DNA of 10,675 bases, taken from NCBI GenBank assembly GCA_014379075.1, contig JACMMN010000184.1, forward strand, positions 1 to 10,675. The letters run 5' to 3'. This stretch comes from Pyrinomonadaceae bacterium (GTDB taxonomy: Bacteria; Acidobacteriota; Blastocatellia; Pyrinomonadales; Pyrinomonadaceae). Shown piece by piece: positions 1 through 6,451 of the stretch (positions within the stretch are counted from its first letter, which is position 1; every line of letters starts with the position of its first letter). A program made the position numbers and the translations under genes. A model generated the notes under the pieces. It saw nothing but the letters and a program-made list of their open reading frames with translations, was not told the origin of the DNA and searched no databases.

Positions 1-397
1 CCGAGTAGTGCAGGATTACAGGATGATCGAGGTGCACGCTGATACTCACCTGGCGGCTGACAGCGTCGAAATGATCTCTGCGGTAAAGGTACAGCTTCGC
101 GAACGCCCACGTTCGGCCAGGGTTATTCGAGAGGCTATTTGCGGCAGTCCGTTCCGCTGCGGTGATGGCAAGATCGTTAACCTTGCCGTTCGCGCATCTA
201 AAACTGAACGTCTTAATCTGGGCAAGCCAGTTAAAAAAAGGCCGGAAGTTGCAATTGCCGGAGCCTTTGAAACCGCCGAAACCAAGAAGTTCCGGCCACA
301 CTGTGTGTAGTTGATTATGGTGCTTACCATCACTAAACCACACGCGGAACTCCAATAGTTCCCAATTGCACTTCATCCCCCTTATGTTCACGCTCAT
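1..397 (-). CDS. Partial hypothetical protein, C-terminus beyond window edge
   Basis: An open frame of 132 codons starts with ATG at 397 and stays open to base 1, so the 3' end is missing. The start is supported by AAGAAGG five bases upstream of the ATG, with an additional AGGAG further up. The protein begins MSVNIRGMKCNWELLEF and is rich in Trp, Phe, Asn and His. It has three Cys, and no signal peptide or membrane segment is visible. I do not recognise the family. Two other frames over the same bases are open for about 95-100 codons, but neither has a comparable ribosome binding site, and their composition is Arg/Ser-rich as expected of shadow frames. It is divergent from the regulator at 621. 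Its function cannot be inferred. Confidence 0.55.
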   Translation of the reverse strand, partial: MSVNIRGMKCNWELLEFRVWFSDGKHHNQLHTVWPELLGFGGFKGSGNCNFRPFFNWLAQIKTFSFRCANGKVNDLAITAAERTAANSLSNNPGRTWAFAKLYLYRRDHFDAVSRQVSISVHLDHPVILHYS

Positions 398-620
398 AAA
401 TACCTTCTTATTTTCTCCTGCCTCCGCCGTCGCATGCCTGGTATTTGGACTAAAGTTTGGTTCACCCGCTGCGATTTAGCCGTCTATTTTTTCTATTCAA
501 CCGGGCCGCCTTCTGTTAGAATCAAACAAAATTGCAACGCAGGCACGAGATTAAAAAAAGCCCTCATAAAAGTCCTGTCAGATCGATTACATTTCTCTTA
601 AAAAAGTCTTACTGCTCAGT
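398..620. promoter_or_regulatory. Divergent intergenic region between two outward-facing genes
   Basis: These 223 bases separate the minus-strand start at 397 from the plus-strand start at 621 and must carry both promoters. On the plus strand TGTTAGAAT at 514-522 fits an extended -10 element (TGnTAnAAT), about 95 bases before the regulator start; no good -35 box precedes it. On the minus strand there is a TTGAAT hexamer near 500-505 with only a weak -10 partner. No clear operator palindrome was seen. Confidence 0.35.
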
Positions 621-2477
621 ATGTCATTGGAAACACAATACTTTTACGACTTCGCGGGTTTTCGAATTGACCCCGATGAGCGAATATTGTTGCGCGACGG
701 CGTCCCGCTCCCGCTGACTCCAAAGGCGTTTCACATGCTTTTAGTGCTTGTCGAAAACCACGGACGCATTGTCGAAAAGGAAAAGCTGATGACCGAGATA
801 TGGGCGGACAGCTTTGTCGAAGAAGGCAGTTTGTCGGTAAATGCAAGAAAGCTGCGACAGGTGCTCGGCGATGACGCGAACGAACCGAAATTTATCGAAA
901 CAATACCGCGTAGGGGTTACCGGTTTATTGCGGATGTGAAAGAGAGTGTTGTTGACATTGCCCCCAACGAGAAATTAAACAAAAACGTTCCCGCGCCGCT
1001 GCAACCGGCCGCCGCCAAATGGTATTTACCGATTGCCGCGGTTTTGCTGTTGTTTACAGGTGCGGTGATCTACTATTTCGGTTTCGCTCGTACCTCCGCT
1101 GTTGCCGAAAACAGATCGATCGCCGTGCTGCCTTTAAGGCCGATAGATGCCGCGACCCGCGATGTGATATACGAGATCGGCATTGCGGAGTCACTGATAC
1201 ACCGGCTTAGTTCAATGAAAGGATTTGTCGTCCGGCCCCTGAGCTCTACGCGAGCATATACGAACCTCGACCAAGACCCGCTTGAGGCCGGTCGAGAGCA
1301 GAAGGTTGATTTTCTGCTCGCCTCGAATTACCAATTAGCGGACGGAAAGATCCGTTTTACGGCACAGCTTTTTAACGTCGCGACGGGGCAGATCGACGAA
1401 ACTTATAAGAGCGAAAAGGACGCCGCAAATATCTTCGCAATGCAGGACGCGATCGCGAGCGATGTCGGAAGCATGTTCCAAGCACTATTCGCGACGTCGT
1501 CGGGGAGTTCGACAGCTAAGCGGCAAACAACAAATGAAGATGCCTATCGGCTCTATCTTCAAGGGATGTACCTGAATGACAAAAGGAACATCGCGAATGC
1601 CCGAAAGGCTGTGGTCCTCCTTCAGCAGGCCGTGACCCTCGACCCCGATTACGCGGAAGCATGGGCGGCGAAGGCTCACGCTCACCGCGCTGTCGCCAAC
1701 TTTGGACGCTCTGCGAATACTCATGACGAATATCACAAGTCGACGGAAGCAGTAAGAAAGGCCCTGTCCCTGGACGAAAATCTCGCCGACGCCCACAGCG
1801 CATTGTGCGAGAACTTAATGAGCTACGACTATGACCTCGACCGTGCAGGCCCCGAATGCGTGCGGGCCGTCGAGCTGGACCCCGGTTCCTCGCTTTCCCA
1901 TCATATTTATGGCCGCTATCTGATGAGTCGCGGGCGCTTCGACGAAGCGACCGCCGAACTCAAGATCGCGATCGACCTTGACCCGGCATCTATCTTTAAC
2001 CACTTCGTTTACGGGGTCAGTTTTCTCTATGCCCGTCGATATGACGAAGCCGTGGTACAACTTAAACGAGTAGTAGAGATGGACCGCAATGTCAGCGCTG
2101 CCTACCCGTGGCTTCTTTCCGCGTTGGCACTACAAGGGAACCGCACAGAGCCTTTTGATTGGTTTGAGAAATTTCCGGGACAATTTGTAGCCGGAGAACC
2201 GACCGCCCAGGTCTATAAGTCAGCGTATCAAGCATCGGGTTGGGACGGTGTGTTCCGCGAATGGGTCAAGAGATTTGACGAGGTCGATATGGGTTTTGGA
2301 TGGGGTGCTTTTGCGAACGGCCAGATCGGTGATACGGAGAAAGCTTTTGAGTACCTGGAAAAAGCGTATCAGCGACGCGAGTGGGGTTTAGCCCTCCTTC
2401 AAGTGGACCCGCGTCTTGATTCCCTCCGCGGCGATCCCCGCTTTGACGACCTGCTAAAGCGCGTCGAATCACGTTGA
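621..2477 (+). CDS. CadC-type winged-helix regulator with TM helix and TPR repeats
   Basis: This 618-residue membrane-anchored transcription regulator has three parts. Residues about 8-106 are an OmpR/PhoB-type winged helix, with the typical LTPKAFHMLLVLVEN, IWADSFVEEGSLSVN and IPRRGYRFIADV segments. A linker leads to a single transmembrane helix at about 134-155 (WYLPIAAVLLLFTGAVIYYF). The outer part starts with a FlgO/TolB-like segment (IAVLPLRPID, then AQLFNVATGQIDE), as in adenylate-cyclase-like and CadC-like proteins. From about 295 to the end it consists of tetratricopeptide repeats with recurrent LDP and YAEAW motifs. Such proteins bind DNA on the cytoplasmic side and sense through the far side of the membrane. 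The target and signal are unknown. The ATG at 621 has no good Shine-Dalgarno sequence, but the domain begins directly after it. The gene is complete, and no partner gene lies downstream. Confidence 0.9.
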   Translation: MSLETQYFYDFAGFRIDPDERILLRDGVPLPLTPKAFHMLLVLVENHGRIVEKEKLMTEIWADSFVEEGSLSVNARKLRQVLGDDANEPKFIETIPRRGYRFIADVKESVVDIAPNEKLNKNVPAPLQPAAAKWYLPIAAVLLLFTGAVIYYFGFARTSAVAENRSIAVLPLRPIDAATRDVIYEIGIAESLIHRLSSMKGFVVRPLSSTRAYTNLDQDPLEAGREQKVDFLLASNYQLADGKIRFTAQLFNVATGQIDETYKSEKDAANIFAMQDAIASDVGSMFQALFATSSGSSTAKRQTTNEDAYRLYLQGMYLNDKRNIANARKAVVLLQQAVTLDPDYAEAWAAKAHAHRAVANFGRSANTHDEYHKSTEAVRKALSLDENLADAHSALCENLMSYDYDLDRAGPECVRAVELDPGSSLSHHIYGRYLMSRGRFDEATAELKIAIDLDPASIFNHFVYGVSFLYARRYDEAVVQLKRVVEMDRNVSAAYPWLLSALALQGNRTEPFDWFEKFPGQFVAGEPTAQVYKSAYQASGWDGVFREWVKRFDEVDMGFGWGAFANGQIGDTEKAFEYLEKAYQRREWGLALLQVDPRLDSLRGDPRFDDLLKRVESR

Positions 2478-2796
2478 ATTTAGAGCCTACAGTTTAGGCG
2501 GCTAATTGTGACGAATGTATGTTCCATTACATAGAATATGTTCCGCCCCGTTCCAGGTGTTCGACCTCGTTCGCGGTCCATCTCCTTCCGTTGGACGTGT
2601 AGAAATAGTTTGTTATTGTTTAGTCTGAGAACAATACGGCGATTTGTGATCACCCTCTAGACGATGACTTTCCTAACGGGGATTCTCTGTCGATGGTTAC
2701 AGGATGGTGGCAGTTTTGAAAACGATTAAATACCGTAAACTTTTACTTTACAGTGACATAGGAGATGGTACTCTCGCGAGCTAGGCGAAAACGACG
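2478..2796. other. Gene-free AT-rich stretch downstream of the regulator
   Basis: No frame here has a credible start, ribosome binding site and length. A minus-strand reading around 2530-2620 looks briefly protein-like (NYFYTSNGRRWTANEVEHLE), but it is under 30 codons between stops and has no start codon. The stretch is AT-richer than the flanking genes and is best read as non-coding or decayed sequence. Confidence 0.5.
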
Positions 2797-2835
2797 AAAA
2801 AGGGACTTTCGAAATTCATCGAAAGCCCCATTTTT
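2797..2835. terminator. Bidirectional intrinsic terminator
   Basis: An 11-pair stem (arms 2802-2812 and 2819-2829, with one A-C mismatch) encloses a six-base loop. It is followed on the plus strand by TTTTT at 2831-2835, and on the minus strand by five T (2801-2797) then CGTCG and more T. It therefore works in both directions. It can end the regulator transcript, about 325 bases after its stop, and the possible small minus-strand transcript that starts near 2990. Confidence 0.7.
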
Positions 2836-2871
2836 ATTGGTCGGGACGACTGGATTCGAACAATCGATGCA

Positions 2872-2940
2872 TCAAAACATTTCCATTGCCTGAGCTGTTT
2901 GAGTAAGTTGACCGTCAGTGTGGTTCTCGTCATCGGACAT
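2872..2940 (-). CDS. Possible 22-codon mini-gene upstream of the terminator
   Basis: A minus-strand ATG at 2940 is preceded by AATGGAGAGAAG, a good ribosome binding site at normal spacing. It opens a 22-residue acidic, Gln/Thr-rich peptide beginning MSDDENHTDGQ and ending in UGA at 2872-2874. About 40 bases later the minus strand has a near-ideal terminator. The same frame continues after the UGA for more than 30 codons (CIDCSNPVVPTNKNG and an Arg/Phe-rich tail). The gene may thus be a truncated longer one, or the UGA may be a real stop. A different minus frame (2987-2781, 68 codons) overlaps it but runs through the terminator stem and is less likely. No family is recognised. Confidence 0.3.
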   Translation of the reverse strand: MSDDENHTDGQLTQTAQAMEMF

Positions 2941-3041
2941 CTTCTCTCCATTTCACAAACGACATTACTCATGACGACGAAATGCAATTCTCGAATTCTC
3001 CTTTAACCGTTCTCTGAACATATCGATTCGTGAATTTCATA

Positions 3042-3047
3042 TATAAT
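3042..3047 (+). promoter_or_regulatory. Possible -10 hexamer
   Basis: A perfect TATAAT lies in AT-rich sequence 56 bases upstream of the regulator relic at 3103. No matching -35 box at 16-18 bases is visible. It may be a leftover promoter of that relic or chance in AT-rich DNA. Confidence 0.2.
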
Positions 3048-3102
3048 TTGAAAATTGAGGCCGGTTTACTGTTGCATAGGTGAACCCCGAGACCGAAATT
3101 CG

Positions 3103-3237
3103 ATGTCAAGATATGATCCTACAAGCAGATCTGAGTTATTGCTCGAAATAAACAATGCTGTTGTTCCGATTCTCGATTTGCGCGAGTTGCTCACAGCGAT
3201 CTCGGTAGCAAACAGCCAAGCTCATCGAACTCGGTAA
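3103..3237 (+). pseudogene. N-terminal relic of a sigma-54/GAF (FhlA-like) regulator
   Basis: The 44-codon frame begins MSRYDPTSRSELLLEINN and continues AVVPILDLRELLTAIS. This matches, from family knowledge, the N-terminal lead into the first GAF domain of FhlA-like sigma-54-dependent Fis-family activators of Acidobacteriota, where a 'LLEINNAVV..LDLRELL.AIS' helix precedes the GAF fold. After AIS the resemblance stops and a stop codon follows at 3235-3237. The GAF, AAA+ (GAFTGA) and Fis domains are all absent downstream, so this can only be a remnant. It is on the opposite strand from the Fis sequences at 5727-6778 and is not their missing front half. Confidence 0.45.
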
Positions 3238-3365
3238 GTTCTCCCTTGCCCGGCACACCTAAGACGATCCATACGGGCAATCACCTCCGCAAGTGGAGGG
3301 TGGAGCTACCGGCTTCTCACGCCCGTCATCGGCTCGCCCATCCTGCTCGATGATCAGCTAGCTTT
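3238..3365. other. GC-rich patch with a hairpin, identity unknown
   Basis: This short patch is clearly GC-richer than the decayed sequence on both sides. It contains a hairpin (CACCTCC at 3282-3288, GGAGGGTG at 3295-3302, one bulged G) and open readings on both strands, none with a start and ribosome binding site. It joins the regulator relic on the left and the tail of the secreted-protein pseudogene on the right. It may be a fragment of an inserted element or a structured RNA; nothing decides between these. Confidence 0.25.
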
Positions 3366-3745
3366 GTAATTTTCACGGTTAAAGTAACGAAACTGATTGG
3401 TTGTTTATTGAGCCGATGAAAATCGTATAATCTCCTTCTTCTTCCAATCCGACTTCGTAGGTTCCACCTTTTTCTTCACGATGTAAAACCATTTCTCCAT
3501 ATGTTCCGTCGGTTCGAACCTTGATGCCAACATTTGAATCCGGAGTCAGATGGAATATCAATTTCTGTCCGGATTTTGCTCTGACAACATAGGTTACACC
3601 GGAACTACCGGTCGCTCCTTTGACCACTCCGGAGTTTTTGCCCTTCGCAAACTGAATCCGCTTTGAAGCCTGGGTCCTTCGAACGACGTACGGAAATAAA
3701 TAGAAATGTGAGAAGCAGCAAAGCCGAGCTCGCTATTTTCTTCAT
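3326..3745 (-). pseudogene. Secreted beta-rich protein gene broken by two frameshifts
   Basis: The ATG at 3745 opens a signal peptide (MKKIASSALLLLTFLFISV) whose frame then derails and stops near 3604. A second minus frame carries the mature part: RTQASKRIQFAKGKNSG, then TYVVRAKSGQKLIFHL, then EEEGDYTIFIGSINNQSVS. It stops at 3379. A third frame resumes with TLTVKITKLAD. Joined, these give the pattern of a small exported domain common in Acidobacteriota and cyanobacteria (R-I-Q-F-A-x-G, Y-x-(L/V)-x-A-x-x-G-Q, G-D-Y-x-(I/V)-x-(I/V)-G, then Y/F-T-L-x-V). The first shift lies at about 3680-3695 and the second at about 3383-3393. The function of the intact family is not established here. Sequencing error at both sites is the alternative, although neighbouring genes are intact. 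A 14-base palindrome TTTCTTTAAAGAAA sits just upstream at 3759-3772. Confidence 0.6.
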
Positions 3746-3758
3746 GTTTATATTATTC

Positions 3759-3772
3759 TTTCTTTAAAGAAA
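3759..3772. promoter_or_regulatory. Perfect 14-base AT-rich palindrome before the pseudogene
   Basis: TTTCTTTAAAGAAA is a perfect dyad placed 14 bases upstream of the ATG at 3745, between the secreted 411-residue protein gene and the pseudogene. It could be an operator or simply a chance AT-rich palindrome; there is no second copy in the window. Confidence 0.2.
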
Positions 3773-3872
3773 CTGTTTGTGCTTCCATCTGTTTTGCAGT
3801 CCGCCCAATTTAGCGACGTATTAGTTACGGTTACCACTACTCATCGACGCTCAATGACAAAGGTTTTTCCGA

Positions 3873-5108
3873 TTACTGAGCGGCAAATCCACTTATCGGA
3901 TTTCCATATAAAGCATCGGTTTTCCACGAAGTCGTATTCCATTTTTCGGATGTACCGATGACTTTAACGGGTAAAACGATCGTGTGATAAAGCATAAAGA
4001 TGTGATTCGTATAGGCGGGGACAACGAGCCTTCCATCCGGACCGATCGAAAAATTCATTTCGCGGATCTGCGTATCGTTGCGATAGATTTTTACAACATA
4101 ATCGCCCGGGTTTTTGTCGGCATAATGAACCTTCTTGAAACTTTCGCGCTTAAAACCGGAGCCGTCGTTATCGAAGCGGAAGCTTTCCCATTGGAATTGC
4201 CAACGCTTCCAGTAGTTGAGAGGCGAATGTGAAGCTGCAAATTCCGGTGCTCTTTCGTCAAAATCGCTGGGGCCGCCGATCCTGCCGCTCTTTTCGTCAA
4301 TTTCTTTCGTAGACGCAATTTGCCGGCCTTGGAAAAAAAGGCGGCCTTCCAATTCACCGGCAGTGACGCCATAACCTTTCAGCCAAACGCTGACTACGGG
4401 CATCTCCGTGTAGCCTATTTCGTCAAAATCTTCGCGGAATCCGACCGTGCCGAACGGCATCAGCCAGTCATGATCGACAAAGAAAGCGAATTTGTTCTTT
4501 TCCTGCGGTCTGCTGGCCGTGCTGAATTTACCGACCTTGAATTTGCCCTGATAAATAACTTCATTTGTTTCCTGATCCCTAATTTTGAATGAATACAATC
4601 CGGTTCCGACCGTTGATTTTGTGTCGAGAACGCCCCCGTTTGGCCTTTCGCTTTGGAACTGTTTGACGCCGGCGTCTTCCAATTTTTCGCTATACCACGC
4701 CGAGCCGTCCGGGTTGAAATACTCGACCGCGTAATTCAACGTCTTCTTATGGTTGACGAAGCTCTCGAAACGTATAGCCGGAACCCAACTTGAATAATTA
4801 CTCTCATTTGGGGATTTCCAGTATTGATTGTGCGTGATAGCTTGTACATAAACCGAGTTTTTAAGTAATACAGGCGTGTCAGTCGGTCGCTGAGCGACGT
4901 AAATAGGCTTGTCACCCGAATTTTTCGGTTGTCCGTGCCCATTACCTGTTGTTGCCGTGTCCTGGCCTTGACCCGTCTTGCTCTGTTCGGGCTTTTGTTT
5001 TCCGATCTTGGGCAGTTTCGGAAGATTTATGGTTATCTGGGAAAATACGTTCTGGGTGAGCGTAAAATGTAAAATCGAAACTGCGATAATTGCTAATACC
5101 TTACTCAT
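3873..5108 (-). CDS. Secreted 411-residue protein of unknown function
   Basis: The ATG at 5108 is preceded by AAGGAG at good spacing. Residues 1-23 form a classical signal peptide with a likely cut before Gln24 (VFS/Q). A Lys/Pro/Gln/Gly-rich low-complexity linker covers about 30-65. The rest is predicted-looking beta-rich sequence, dense in aromatic residues and alternating hydrophobics (SWVPAIRFESFVNHKKTLNY, GLYSFKIRDQETNEVIYQGK, GDYVVKIYRNDTQIREMNFS), suggesting two or more beta-sandwich units. It has no Cys-rich motif, membrane anchor, lipobox or recognisable catalytic signature. It starts 59 bases after the Hcp-like gene on the same strand, so co-transcription is plausible. I do not recognise the family. 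An exported envelope or periplasmic role is inferred only from the signal peptide. Confidence 0.8.
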   Translation of the reverse strand: MSKVLAIIAVSILHFTLTQNVFSQITINLPKLPKIGKQKPEQSKTGQGQDTATTGNGHGQPKNSGDKPIYVAQRPTDTPVLLKNSVYVQAITHNQYWKSPNESNYSSWVPAIRFESFVNHKKTLNYAVEYFNPDGSAWYSEKLEDAGVKQFQSERPNGGVLDTKSTVGTGLYSFKIRDQETNEVIYQGKFKVGKFSTASRPQEKNKFAFFVDHDWLMPFGTVGFREDFDEIGYTEMPVVSVWLKGYGVTAGELEGRLFFQGRQIASTKEIDEKSGRIGGPSDFDERAPEFAASHSPLNYWKRWQFQWESFRFDNDGSGFKRESFKKVHYADKNPGDYVVKIYRNDTQIREMNFSIGPDGRLVVPAYTNHIFMLYHTIVLPVKVIGTSEKWNTTSWKTDALYGNPISGFAAQ

Positions 5109-5167
5109 CTCTAAAACTCCTTTTTTCTTTATTATTTTGTCGTGCGAAGCCGTTGTCAGCTTTTTAT

Positions 5168-5620
5168 TTAGCGTTGAGTTTCGAGATAAAAGTCCTTGAA
5201 ACTGAACTGTACCTGTTGAAGTTTATTTGAGTGCGCTATGCGGATAACCTTGCCGCCTTCGAAACGCAGCAGCCAACCTTCTGGGTACGCTTGCTCTGTC
5301 CTTCGCATAATCTGAATTCTAATTTGAAGAGTGGACCCCCTAAATTTGTTACTGAAGAGCATTTTTTCTTTGTTCGCGGGTTTCCACGAAATGAACATCG
5401 GCTTTGACTTATCGGGATGGGCTCTTGTCATCGCTTGAAATTCCGTAGTTACAGCCAATAATGCCCCGTCCTGCTGATTGTCTTCATCCGATACTTCTCT
5501 TCCTGGCCACGCGCCCACCGCCCTGATGTCAATCGCCGCGACGTCTGCTCCTTTTCCATCTTTGTTAGCTCCTGAGTTTTTTTTAACCCCTCCAAGGAAA
5601 GCCTTTATTTCAAATCCCAC
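5168..5620 (-). CDS. Hcp-like small protein (tentative)
   Basis: A 150-residue protein starting with GTG at 5620, placed by a strong GGAGGT six bases upstream; no ATG alternative fits. It has no signal peptide. The order of features resembles the Hcp tube-protein family of type VI secretion. The N-terminal strand contains GFEIKAFLGGVK. The middle has HPDKSKPMF at 68-76, like the Hcp DKSSP segment. A strand TLQIRIQIMRR at 97-107 lies where Hcp has its 'LTVRKAGG' strand. It ends in LQQVQFSFKDFYLE at 134-147, like the Hcp 'ESVSFNFGKIKW' strand. The N-terminal half differs from classical Hcp, and no sheath, baseplate or ATPase gene is visible. Hcp-like folding is therefore an inference; a divergent phage-tail-tube relative or an unrelated beta protein is possible. 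It lies 59 bases before the secreted protein gene. Confidence 0.4.
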   Translation of the reverse strand: MGFEIKAFLGGVKKNSGANKDGKGADVAAIDIRAVGAWPGREVSDEDNQQDGALLAVTTEFQAMTRAHPDKSKPMFISWKPANKEKMLFSNKFRGSTLQIRIQIMRRTEQAYPEGWLLRFEGGKVIRIAHSNKLQQVQFSFKDFYLETQR

Positions 5621-5662
5621 TGTTACACCTCCATTAATATTTACTAGAATTTACTTTTCCCG

Positions 5663-5679
5663 GCTGCGACTTTCGCAGC
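5663..5679. promoter_or_regulatory. Hairpin upstream of the Hcp-like gene
   Basis: GCTGCGA and TCGCAGC form a perfect seven-pair stem around a three-base loop, about 43 bases upstream of the GTG start at 5620. It lacks a following T-run, so it is not a standard terminator. It may be a leader structure or an operator. Confidence 0.25.
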
Positions 5680-5726
5680 ATATTGCGTCTCATTACGCAT
5701 GCCATCGACGCAGATTCTGTTTGTCT

Positions 5727-5925
5727 TTAAAGTATGATTTGCGTCCTTCCAAGTATTTGATCGTGTTTGATTTTCCGAATTGAGCTTTGACGTTAAAAAG
5801 CTGAGCCGCCTTTGCGTCGTCTGCCGCCGGATTGTACCCGCGAGTTCAGAATCAAATCTGCTTCTGCAAGATTTGATTTCTTTCGCCGAATCGACGTCTT
5901 CATGCGAATTTTATTCACATCAGCG
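5727..5925 (-). pseudogene. Decayed second copy of the Fis-type HTH domain
   Basis: On the minus strand this segment aligns base by base with the 3' half of the intact Fis gene at 6452-6778. EADLILNSRVQSGGR corresponds to EADLIRNALMQAGGR. In a shifted frame, KAAQLFNVKAQFGKSNTIKY corresponds to HAARLLNVKTSTLHAKIKRY. The shared bases extend from just past the stop of the upstream gene (5915) to the ACTTTAA that ends both copies. At least two indels separate the frames, and stop codons interrupt it, so no functional HTH can be made. It sits between the peptidoglycan-binding gene and the Hcp-like gene. The final codons of the former overlap its beginning. Confidence 0.7.
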
Positions 5926-6373
5926 ATTGGCTCAAATCTGGGGCTATCCTTATAAGACCGTCGATGTAATATGGTTCCGGGTGATAAATTCCCAATTCGC
6001 AACCAAGAAAATGCAGCCAGGTTATTGTCATCATCCGTTTTAGTCCAGGCTTTAAATTTCTTCCGTGGTATGACGCCGGGTGAATCACCCCGTCGGCACT
6101 AAGCAAATTTTTCGCGTTTGTTTGTTGAAACCTTAAAATTGCCCGTTGCGTTTTGGAGTCGCAAATACCCGTTATCGCCGGAATCTCGCTGCTCGGAAAA
6201 CCCAAAAACCGCGTTGGGTTGGCTCCAAAGCCAATATTGCCGATATAACGAAACATGGCTTGTATCAACATTACATCCGCCTTATCGTTACGGCCGCCTG
6301 TTCCCACCGTAAAATCTAAATTTACGGCTAGTCCCGAAACCGTTCCCATAGTAATTTGTTCTTTCTTCGCCAT
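5915..6373 (-). CDS. Peptidoglycan-binding-domain protein (PG_binding_1-like)
   Basis: This 152-residue protein starts at the ATG at 6373 (MAKKEQITMGTV), behind GCAGGAG. An in-frame ATG at 6403 lacks a ribosome binding site and would only add an Arg/Lys-rich stretch. Residues about 30-102 match the three-helix peptidoglycan-binding pattern: ADVMLIQAMFRYIG, then ICDSKTQRAILRFQQTN, then LLSADGVIHPASY, the equivalent of the usual 'G.. G..T..AV..FQ....L..DG.vgp.T'. A C-terminal tail (MTITWLHFLG and on) follows. No signal peptide or catalytic domain is present. It is thus a stand-alone binding module that would need export by a special route, for example as a secretion-system cargo or spike part. 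It lies 78 bases after the Fis gene on the same strand. Confidence 0.6.
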   Translation of the reverse strand: MAKKEQITMGTVSGLAVNLDFTVGTGGRNDKADVMLIQAMFRYIGNIGFGANPTRFLGFPSSEIPAITGICDSKTQRAILRFQQTNAKNLLSADGVIHPASYHGRNLKPGLKRMMTITWLHFLGCELGIYHPEPYYIDGLIRIAPDLSQSLM

Positions 6374-6451
6374 CTTCTTTTCTCTCCTGCCCCGTCTTAC
6401 CATTGAGGCCGCTTTATCACTCGCTGTACCTACGAATATGCTGCGTGTCTC

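Noticed and set aside
8..310. 100-codon plus-strand frame at the left edge
   Set aside because: It starts without a ribosome binding site, is antisense to the better-supported minus-strand frame, and shows no family pattern.
46..333. 95-codon minus-strand frame at the left edge
   Set aside because: It has no ribosome binding site and is Arg/Ser-rich; the frame starting at 397 over the same bases has a good ribosome binding site and stays open to the edge.
2872..2874. UGA in the mini-gene as a selenocysteine codon
   Set aside because: Protein-like sequence continues after it, but no convincing stem-loop immediately downstream or known selenoprotein pattern was seen; a plain stop or decay is simpler.
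2781..2987. 68-codon minus-strand frame
   Set aside because: It reads through both arms of the terminator at 2797-2835 and has poorer start context than the 22-codon frame at 2940.
3170..3258. Minus-strand GTGTG near 3254-3258 as the 5' end of a group II intron
   Set aside because: Five bases are too few; no domain V hairpin or reverse transcriptase is present, and the sequence that follows is the plus-strand regulator relic.
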